Positions 57,908-64,000 of a DNA stretch of 64,000 bases are shown here, one piece after another. The stretch lies in NCBI GenBank assembly GCA_050176585.1, contig JBFXHX010000001.1:1-64000 (forward strand). The letters are read 5' to 3'. The DNA comes from CAYYWP01 sp050176585. Lineage in GTDB: Bacteria > Desulfobacterota > Binatia > HRBIN30 > CADEER01. Under the pieces are notes generated by a model. That model was not told the DNA's origin. It made no database searches and saw only the letters and a list, made by a program, of their open reading frames with translations. A program made the position numbers and the translations under genes. The number at the start of each line of letters is the position of its first letter. Within the stretch, counting starts at the first letter, position 1.

Positions 57908-58657
57908 ATGCTCGGTGCTCGACTGCTCACGGCACTCCTGCTCGCCGCCCCCGCCGCCGCCCAAGACGTCGTGGATTGGCCGGATGCCGCGTCGTGCGGC
58001 GGCCGGTTCTGCTCGGTGCGCGGTACGGTGGTCACACAAGAAGATCAGGGCCCGGTGTACCGCCTCTACTTCGATCCCACGCGCCGCGATGTGTACGTCA
58101 CGCTGGTGCGCGGCTGGCTCGTGACCTGGCCGAGCTATGTCGGCCATCCGATCCTGGCGACGGGTAAGGTCGATCGCTTTCGCGACCATGTCGAGGTGCT
58201 CGTGCGCGATCCGAGCGGGATTGCCGTGCTCGATGCGTCCCCGACGCCGACGCTCGGCCCGCTGCCGGTGATTCCGCGACCGGCGAATGCCGCACCAGCC
58301 GCGCCGCCGCCCACCGCAGCAGCTCCAGCCCCGGCGGCGCCCGCGCCACCTCCTGCGGCGCCACCGATGATTCCCGCCGCACCGCCGGCAATGGCACCAG
58401 CGCCGGCGGAAGCGCCGCGCGCGATCGAACCGCCGCCCGCACCGGCTCCAGCGGCGGCGCCACCACCCGCGCCCGCACCTGTGGTACCACCCGCGCCTCC
58501 GGCGCCGCCAGCCGCGGCCCCGGCCGCCGCGCAGCCCGCGCCAGCGCCCGCTGCCCCGACGCCGAGCGATGAGCTCGAGCGTCTGCGGCAGCGCGTACAG
58601 GAGCTGGAGCAGCGGCTCGAGGAGCTCGAGCGCCGCGATCGAGAGAGGGAGCCATGA
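57908..58657 (+). CDS. Secreted OB-fold-like protein with Pro/Ala tail and coiled coil
   Basis: The 249-residue protein has a signal peptide (ARLLTALLLAAPAAAQ), then a small beta domain with two cysteines (AASCGGRFCSVRGTVVTQED, YVGHPILATGKVDRFRDHVE) resembling bacterial OB-fold stress proteins. Residues about 118-218 are almost only Pro and Ala. The end is a charged coiled coil (ELERLRQRVQELEQRLEELE). The Pro/Ala segment probably spans the periplasm or cell wall region. Its stop overlaps the next start (ATGA). Function is unknown. Confidence 0.7.
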   Translation: MLGARLLTALLLAAPAAAQDVVDWPDAASCGGRFCSVRGTVVTQEDQGPVYRLYFDPTRRDVYVTLVRGWLVTWPSYVGHPILATGKVDRFRDHVEVLVRDPSGIAVLDASPTPTLGPLPVIPRPANAAPAAPPPTAAAPAPAAPAPPPAAPPMIPAAPPAMAPAPAEAPRAIEPPPAPAPAAAPPPAPAPVVPPAPPAPPAAAPAAAQPAPAPAAPTPSDELERLRQRVQELEQRLEELERRDREREP

Positions 58658-58992
58658 GCGAACCCACGCAGATCACAATCGAAGAATTTGCCCGGCTCGA
58701 CCTCCGCGTCGGCACCATCCTCTCGGCGGCCCCACACCCGAACGCGGATCGCCTGCTCGTGCTGTCCGTCGAGCTCGGTGAGGAGGCGCCGCGCCAGCTG
58801 GTCGCGGGAATCCGCGCTTCGTATGAACCGAGCGCGCTCGTCGGCCAGCAGATCGTCGTGGTCGCCAACCTCAAGCCCGCGATGCTGCGCGGCGTCGAGA
58901 GCCAGGGGATGCTGCTCGCCGCGAGTGACAGCGAGGGCGTGGTCGTGCTCGCCCCTGGGCGCGCGTTCGCGCCGGGTACCAAAGTCCGCTGA
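58654..58992 (+). CDS. Stand-alone tRNA-binding domain protein (CsaA/MetG-beta type)
   Basis: The 112-residue product is an EMAP-II/Myf-type OB fold: FARLDLRVGTILSAAPHPNA, RLLVLSVELGEE, RQLVAGIRASYEP, VVVANLKPAMLRGVESQGML. These match the C-terminal domain of methionyl-tRNA synthetase and CsaA, which bind tRNA or act as export-related chaperones. Coupling to a secreted protein gene by ATGA makes a CsaA-like role attractive but unproven. Confidence 0.87.
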   Translation: MSEPTQITIEEFARLDLRVGTILSAAPHPNADRLLVLSVELGEEAPRQLVAGIRASYEPSALVGQQIVVVANLKPAMLRGVESQGMLLAASDSEGVVVLAPGRAFAPGTKVR

Positions 58993-59241
58993 CCGTTCGC
59001 TGATTTCTCACTGCCGACGCGCGGACGCCGCGTACCTCGAAATGACCAGTGCACGCGCCCGCGCCTCGGCTTCGCTTCGGTGAGATTTCGCGCTCCCGGT
59101 TCCTTTGAGCCAGGCCGGTCCCATTGAACCGGTCCTATTGGACCAACGACCCGTTCGGATCGATCCCTCTGCGCTGTCCAGCGCCGCGCCAACGGTGGCA
59201 CGGCGGTTGCGTTAGGTGCGGCGCAGGAGGTCGGACACCCC

Positions 59242-60291
59242 ATGGAAGGTCAGATGGTCAATGGCGCCCGGAGCGGCGCAGCGACGGCGAAGGAGCACGT
59301 GTCGGCAGCATCGCCGCAGCGCGGCGTCGATTGGGCGGCGCGCGTGCGCAGCGAAGTGCAGCAGGCAGTGGTCGGCCAGGACGTCGTGATCGAGCGCGCG
59401 CTGGTCGCGCTACTGGCGGACGGCCACGTGCTGATCGAAGGCATGCCGGGCCTCGCCAAGACGCTGCTCGTGAAGAGCCTCGCCACGGCGCTCGGCCTCG
59501 AATTCGAGCGCGTGCAGTTCACGCCCGACCTCTTGCCGGCCGACGTCGTGGGCACGATGGTGTTTCAGCCGCAACACGGCGAGTTCACCACCCACCGCGG
59601 TCCGATCTTCGCCAACCTCGTGCTGGCCGACGAGATCAACCGCGCCCCGGCCAAGGTGCAGAGCGCGCTGCTCGAAGCCATGCAGGAGCGCCAGGTGACC
59701 ATCGGCGGCACCTCGCATCCGCTGCCGCGGCCGTTTCTGGTGATGGCGACGCAGAATCCGGTCGAACAGGAGGGCACCTACCCGCTGCCTGAAGCACAGA
59801 CCGATCGCTTCCTGTTCAAGCTCATTGTCGACTATCCCGCCGAGCACGAGGAGCACGGCATGCTGCGGCGCTGGGGCGAGGTGACCCACAAGCCCGTCGT
59901 GCGCAGTATCTCCTCGGCCGCCGAGCTCCTCGCGCTGCGCGCCGGCGTGGACGCGGTGTACGCCAGCGACGATGTGCAGCGTTACATCGTCGCGCTGGTG
60001 CGCAACACGCGCGAGCTCGCACAGGGGCGCGGTCCGGCCATGAACGGCGGCGCCGTGCCACTCGCCTTCGGCGCCTCGCCGCGCGCGACGCTCGCGCTGC
60101 TGCAGTCGTCGCGCGCGTTGGCGTTCGTCCGCGGGCAGGATTTCGTCACGCCGGCGCTGGTCCAAGAGACCTTCTGCGACGCCGTACGGCACCGCATCGG
60201 CCTCACGTACGAAGCCGAGGCGGAGCAGATCACCTCGGACGCCGTTCTGAAGCGCGTGCTCAAGACCACCCCGATCCCCGCGCGCGCGTGA
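59242..60291 (+). CDS. MoxR-family AAA+ ATPase
   Basis: The 349-residue chaperone-like ATPase has Walker A GMPGLAKTLLVKSLA near residue 70, Walker B LVLADEINRAPAKVQSALLE near 130, sensor region MATQNPVEQEGTYPLPEAQ and arginine RFLFKL. MoxR proteins remodel or activate partners, often VWA-domain proteins. It heads a MoxR-DUF58-BatA-BatB array. AGGAGG lies upstream of ATG 59242 at a slightly long spacing; ATG 59254 is an alternative. Confidence 0.92.
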   Translation: MEGQMVNGARSGAATAKEHVSAASPQRGVDWAARVRSEVQQAVVGQDVVIERALVALLADGHVLIEGMPGLAKTLLVKSLATALGLEFERVQFTPDLLPADVVGTMVFQPQHGEFTTHRGPIFANLVLADEINRAPAKVQSALLEAMQERQVTIGGTSHPLPRPFLVMATQNPVEQEGTYPLPEAQTDRFLFKLIVDYPAEHEEHGMLRRWGEVTHKPVVRSISSAAELLALRAGVDAVYASDDVQRYIVALVRNTRELAQGRGPAMNGGAVPLAFGASPRATLALLQSSRALAFVRGQDFVTPALVQETFCDAVRHRIGLTYEAEAEQITSDAVLKRVLKTTPIPARA

Positions 60292-60308
60292 CCGAACCGT
60301 AGTCGCAC

Positions 60309-60410
60309 CGCCGCCGAGACGCAGAGGCGCAGAGAAGGCGCGTCCCCCCCAACGCGCATCAACACGCCTCCCCAAACCCCACCCCTCTGCGCCTCTGCGC
60401 CTCGGCGGCG
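60309..60410. repeat. Palindromic GCAGAGRCGC repeat (copy 3)
   Basis: Arms at 60309-60334 (CGCCGCCGAGACGCAGAGGC onward) and 60385-60410 are inverted with 25 of 26 matches around a 50-base spacer. It lies between moxR and the DUF58 gene, inside a probable operon, so it would be transcribed as a long hairpin. Same family as 23629-23715. Confidence 0.8.
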
Positions 60411-60427
60411 ATCCCCCCGTGTGAGCC

Positions 60428-61318
60428 ATGAACGCACCCGTTTCGACCCCTCCGCTATTGCTGCGCAAGCTCGAGTGGCGCGTCCGCCATACGGCGGACG
60501 CGATGCTCGGCGGCGAATACCGCACCGCCTTTCGCGGTCGCGGCCGCGAGTTCGACCAGGTCGTCAAATACGAATTCGGCGACGACTTGCGCGACGTCGA
60601 CTGGAACGTCACCGCGCGGCGCGGCGAGCTCTACCGCAAGAAGTACATCGAGGAGCGCGAGCTCACGATTGTCCTCCTCTTCGACGACAGCATTTCCCTC
60701 CAGTTCGGCTCCGCGACGCGGAGCAAGCGCGACACCCTCCTCGAGCTCGCCGGCTTCTGCGCCCTCCTCTCGGCCGGCAACCGCGACCGCGCCGGGTTCT
60801 GGCACGCCACTCCCGAAGCCCACCTCCTCCGGGCGCCGGTGCGCGGTCGCGTTCCCATCATCAAAACCGCCGCCGCCCTCCTCGGGCAACCGGTCCCTCG
60901 GCTGACCGACGGCGGCGTGGTCGAGATCGACTGGCGGCGGTTCTTCCACGCCTTCCCTCGCCACAGCGTGGTGTTGTGGCTCGGCGACTTCGCGCCGCGG
61001 CCGCTGCCGCCCGCGTGGCCGGCTCTCAGCCGGCGCTATCAGTTCATCGGCTTGCGCGTCGAAGATCCCTGGGAGCGCGCGCTGCCGGAGCTCGGCGGCA
61101 TCACCGCGGTCGACCCCTACACCGGCGCGCTGCTGCCGTTCGACGCGCGTTCGGCGGCGGCGCGCAAGCGGCACGCGGAATGGGTGCGGGAGCGCGATGC
61201 CTATTGGCGCGCGCTGTTCCCGTGCCCGTTCGACGGGCTCACGGTCAGCACGCGCGACGATCTGCTGCTGGCGATGATCCGCTTTCTGCGCATGCGCATG
61301 CAGGGGGTAAAGCGATGA
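60428..61318 (+). CDS. DUF58 domain protein
   Basis: The 296-residue protein has the DUF58 core FRGRGREFDQVVKYEFGDDL, DVDWNVTARRGELYRKKYIE and ELTIVLLFDDSISLQFGS, a VWA-like fold. Such proteins sit between MoxR and VWA proteins in aerotolerance/Bat-type operons; their biochemical role is unclear. Its stop overlaps the BatA start (ATGA). Confidence 0.9.
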   Translation: MNAPVSTPPLLLRKLEWRVRHTADAMLGGEYRTAFRGRGREFDQVVKYEFGDDLRDVDWNVTARRGELYRKKYIEERELTIVLLFDDSISLQFGSATRSKRDTLLELAGFCALLSAGNRDRAGFWHATPEAHLLRAPVRGRVPIIKTAAALLGQPVPRLTDGGVVEIDWRRFFHAFPRHSVVLWLGDFAPRPLPPAWPALSRRYQFIGLRVEDPWERALPELGGITAVDPYTGALLPFDARSAAARKRHAEWVRERDAYWRALFPCPFDGLTVSTRDDLLLAMIRFLRMRMQGVKR

Positions 61319-62454
61319 GCGCGAATTGGACACTCGCCTCTCCGGCTTGGCTGCTGCTGCTGTTGGCGGTGCCGGCGATCGCCTGGCTACGCGCGGGGCG
61401 GGGCCGCCCGGTGTTGGTGATCCCCTTCGTGAGCCGTTGGGCCGGCCATGACCCGGTGGTGCGCACGCGCTTGCCGCAAGTGCTGGTGGGCATCGGCCTG
61501 GTGCTGCTCGCCGTCGCGCTCGCGCGCCCGCAGCGCATCCATGAGCAGCGCCAGGTGCACCAGGAAGGGTACGACATCGTGCTCGCCATCGATCTATCGG
61601 CGAGCATGCTCGCCGAGGATTACGAGCGCGGTGACGCGCGCCTCAACCGCCTGCAGGCGATCAAACCGATCATCGACGCGTTCATCGCGCGCCGGCCGAG
61701 CGACCGCATCGGCATCGTGCCGTTCGCCGGCCGCGCGTACACGCTGGCGCCCCTCACCGCCGATCACGACTGGCTGCACCGGCAGGTGCAGCGGCTGAAG
61801 ATCGGCCTCATCGAAGACGGTACGGCGATCGGCGATGCGCTGTCGCTGGCCGTCGCACGGCTCGGCCAACCCTCCCGCGAAGCCGGCGGCAAGCGCCTCG
61901 GCGGCTTCGTCATCCTGCTGACGGACGGCGCCAACAACGCCGGCGCGGTGGCCCCGGCCGAAGCCGCCGCGCTGGCCAAAGCGAAGGGCATCCCCGTGTA
62001 CACCATCGCCGCCGGCCGGCAGGGGATGGTGCCGATGCCGGTGTTCGACAAGCGCGGGCGCAAGCTCGGGTACGAAGAAGCGATCTCGGAGATCGACACC
62101 GCCACGCTGCGCGCGATTTCGGATGCCACCGGCGGCGGCCACTTCCGGGCGACCGATTCCGAAACCGTCGACGAGGCGTTCGCGGCGATCGACCGCGAGC
62201 GCAAGATCGAATTCGACGCCACAGCCGCACGGCGCGCGGAGGAGCTCTACGCGTATGCGGCGTGGCCGGCGCTGATCGCGATCGGGCTCGGGTACCTGTT
62301 CGGCTTGTCGCCCGGCGGGCTCGGGCGGCTGAGCGGCCGCCGCGACGCCGCGAGCTCCGCGGCTTCCGGCCGCGCCACCGCCGGTGGCCCGCTGTCCGGA
62401 TCGAACGGCGCAGGAACAAATCGCCCGGCGCATCCCTACGAGGTGGCCGCATGA
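61315..62454 (+). CDS. BatA-like VWA membrane protein
   Basis: The 379-residue protein has N-terminal membrane helices (SPAWLLLLLAVPAIAWL; VLVGIGLVLLAVALARP), a VWA domain with intact MIDAS IVLAIDLSASMLAEDY near residue 91 and FVILLTDGANNAG, and a C-terminal helix (AAWPALIAIGLGYLFGL). It is inner-membrane anchored with the VWA domain in the periplasm. It is coupled by ATGA overlaps to DUF58 upstream and BatB downstream. Confidence 0.9.
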   Translation: MSANWTLASPAWLLLLLAVPAIAWLRAGRGRPVLVIPFVSRWAGHDPVVRTRLPQVLVGIGLVLLAVALARPQRIHEQRQVHQEGYDIVLAIDLSASMLAEDYERGDARLNRLQAIKPIIDAFIARRPSDRIGIVPFAGRAYTLAPLTADHDWLHRQVQRLKIGLIEDGTAIGDALSLAVARLGQPSREAGGKRLGGFVILLTDGANNAGAVAPAEAAALAKAKGIPVYTIAAGRQGMVPMPVFDKRGRKLGYEEAISEIDTATLRAISDATGGGHFRATDSETVDEAFAAIDRERKIEFDATAARRAEELYAYAAWPALIAIGLGYLFGLSPGGLGRLSGRRDAASSAASGRATAGGPLSGSNGAGTNRPAHPYEVAA

Positions 62455-64000
62455 CTTGGCAGCATCCGTACGTCCTCGCCGCCGCGCCGATGGCGATCGT
62501 CGCCGCCTGGTGGCTCTTTCGCACCGGCGCGCCGGCCGGCGGCTGTCGCTTCCCACACATCCGGGAACTGTGGGCCGACCGCCGCGGCTTGCGCGACCGC
62601 GCGCCCGCGGTGCGCCGCCGCGCGCGCGGCCTGGCGCTCGCGGTGGCGGCGGTGCTCGCGCTGGTGGCGCTCGCGCGCCCGCAGTGGGGCGAAATTCCCG
62701 AGCAGTCCTATGGTCGGGCGCGCGAGGTGATGATCGCGCTCGATCTGTCGCGCAGCATGTTGGCCGAGGACGTCTCGCCCACTCGGCTGGCGCGCGCCAA
62801 GCTGCTGGTCGAGGCATTGCTCGACCAACTGCGCGGGGAGCGCGTCGGCCTCACCGTGTTTGCCGGTACCTCGTTCGTGCAGAGCCCGCTCAGCGCCGAT
62901 TACGAAGTGCTGCGCGAGTTTCTCGACGGCCTCGACCCGTCTTACCTGCCTCAGGGCGGCACGGACTTCGGCGCGATGCTGCGCGCCGCCATCGGCGGGT
63001 TCGGCGAGCAGACCGACGGCGACCGCTATCTCGTCGTGCTGAGCGACGGCGAAGCGCACGACCAGAGTTGGCAGCGCATGGTCCCGGCGCTGCGCGAGCG
63101 CGACATACACGTGGTCGGTCTCGGCGTCGGCACGCCCGAAGGCGCGCTGGTGCCGGATGTGGACGGTGGCGCGCTCGAGGATGAGCAGGGCAACGCCGTC
63201 CTCTCCAAGCTCGAGCCCCGCACGCTGCAGCAGCTCGCCGAGCGCAGCGGGGGTACGTACCGGGATGCGGCCACTTGGATCGACATTGCCGAGCTCGTGG
63301 GCAGCAGCGTCGCCCAAGGGAACAAGGGCGAGTACGTGGAAGAGCGCCACGTACGCCTGCAGGACCGCTACCAGTGGTTCCTGGCGCCGGCGGCGGTGCT
63401 GTTCCTGCTCAGCTATTGGCTCGAATTTCCAGTGTTCACTCTGGCTCGCGCGCTTCAGACGCGCAGCCGCCGTCCGCACCCGGCTTCTGCGCCGGCCATC
63501 GCGGCGGTGCTTGCGGGGGTCGTGGCCTGGTCCACTCCACACCAGGCGCACGCGGTGGCGACGGGCGATCCTCCTCCCCCGTCCGTCGCCACCATACCCC
63601 CACCGGATCTCCCCGCCACGGTTGCCGAGCTGAGCGAGAAATCCGCGCTCACGCCGGCCGACTACGAACGCCTGGCGACCGACACCATCGGCTTCGCCTC
63701 GCCGCCCACCGCGCTGCGCGGTGCGCCGCGCGACGGCATCATCGACGACGCGCTGGCCGCGGTCGACCGCGGCGAAGCCCAGGACCCGCGCGCCGCCGAC
63801 TGGCCGAATCTGCGCGCGCAACTCGAGCAGTTGCGCAAACCGCAAGATCCGCCTTCGGCAGACCCGCAGCAGCAGGACAAGCCGTGCGACAACAGCGGTG
63901 GCCAGGAGCAATCGCCGGGCGGCGGCGGACAGAGCGACAGTCAGCAGAACGCCGCGCCAGGCGGCTCCGGCCAAGGCGACTCCGAGCAACAGAGTGGAAA
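62451..64000 (+). CDS. BatB-like VWA membrane protein (3' end beyond window)
   Basis: 516 codons are visible and the frame is open at the right edge. Two N-terminal helices (YVLAAAPMAIVAAWWLF; GLALAVAAVLALVALARP) precede a VWA domain with MIDAS VMIALDLSRSMLAEDV near 100 and YLVVLSDGEAHDQ. A third helix (FLAPAAVLFLLSYWLEFP) lies near 330 and a further hydrophobic segment near 350. The rest is a Pro-rich and then Gln/Gly/Ser-rich tail (QSPGGGGQSDSQQNAAPGG), like the disordered tail of BatB/BatC fusions. ATG 62451 overlaps the BatA stop. Confidence 0.88.
   Translation, partial: MTWQHPYVLAAAPMAIVAAWWLFRTGAPAGGCRFPHIRELWADRRGLRDRAPAVRRRARGLALAVAAVLALVALARPQWGEIPEQSYGRAREVMIALDLSRSMLAEDVSPTRLARAKLLVEALLDQLRGERVGLTVFAGTSFVQSPLSADYEVLREFLDGLDPSYLPQGGTDFGAMLRAAIGGFGEQTDGDRYLVVLSDGEAHDQSWQRMVPALRERDIHVVGLGVGTPEGALVPDVDGGALEDEQGNAVLSKLEPRTLQQLAERSGGTYRDAATWIDIAELVGSSVAQGNKGEYVEERHVRLQDRYQWFLAPAAVLFLLSYWLEFPVFTLARALQTRSRRPHPASAPAIAAVLAGVVAWSTPHQAHAVATGDPPPPSVATIPPPDLPATVAELSEKSALTPADYERLATDTIGFASPPTALRGAPRDGIIDDALAAVDRGEAQDPRAADWPNLRAQLEQLRKPQDPPSADPQQQDKPCDNSGGQEQSPGGGGQSDSQQNAAPGGSGQGDSEQQSG

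Overview
The window is a GC-rich (roughly two thirds G+C by eye), gene-dense bacterial scaffold piece with one 100-base assembly gap (10399-10498). No rRNA, tRNA, CRISPR array, phage or transposase gene was seen. Three loci (7937-9052, 41882-42952 and the decayed 57275-57788) carry Thr/Pro 'TPT' linkers, CNGDG-type calcium loops or CxSGxCVDxVCC modules. Such proteins are typical of uncultured delta-proteobacteria-like lineages (Binatota/Desulfobacterota_B, some Myxococcota), so a metagenome-assembled genome from such a group is the best guess. This assignment is an inference.

Layout. 301-7666 (minus) is a likely storage-carbon operon: phosphoketolase, glycogen phosphorylase, debranching enzyme. 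7937-13774 holds a secreted calcium-loop/haem-like protein, a CoxE-like VWA protein, a hybrid histidine kinase and a divergent Hpt protein. 13919-22246 holds chorismate synthase, small enzymes, an ATP-grasp ligase, an HtrA-like protein that has lost its whole catalytic triad, then pabB-pabC and an acyl-CoA ligase. 22351-29317 has an MFS transporter facing a tandem-fused double UvrA; a palindromic repeat supplies the 3' ends of both genes. 30860-35350 (minus) is a molybdenum hydroxylase operon (CoxM-CoxL-CoxS type) with an alpha/beta hydrolase. 35740-41749 has a PPi-type phosphofructokinase, a thioredoxin-like protein, an aminotransferase fused to a truncated Mur-ligase domain, a phosphatase and a transporter. 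41882-49765 has a duplicated Cys-rich protein, a thiolase plus thiolase-fold/DUF35 fusion, a pentapeptide-repeat protein, a CaiB-type CoA-transferase and an HD phosphohydrolase.

The most unusual part is 49866-55903. A methyltransferase is divergent from a very large SARP/AAA/TPR regulator. Three tandem paralogous genes for 46-56 residue peptides run convergent to the end of the regulator gene. Each has a strong ribosome site at exactly the same spacing, a 20-residue invariant core and a variable tail. A Gdx/SugE-type exporter with a structured leader diverges from the peptides. I do not recognise the peptide family. The window ends with an amino-acid-type binding lipoprotein, a decayed gene, a small OB-fold pair and a MoxR-DUF58-BatA-BatB operon whose last gene runs off the right edge.

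Many neighbours overlap by ATGA (pabB/pabC, coxM/L/S, phosphatase/fusion gene, 58654, DUF58/BatA/BatB), implying translational coupling. Several dispersed repeat families occupy the longer intergenic regions. Long open frames antisense to real genes are common at this GC content and were left out.
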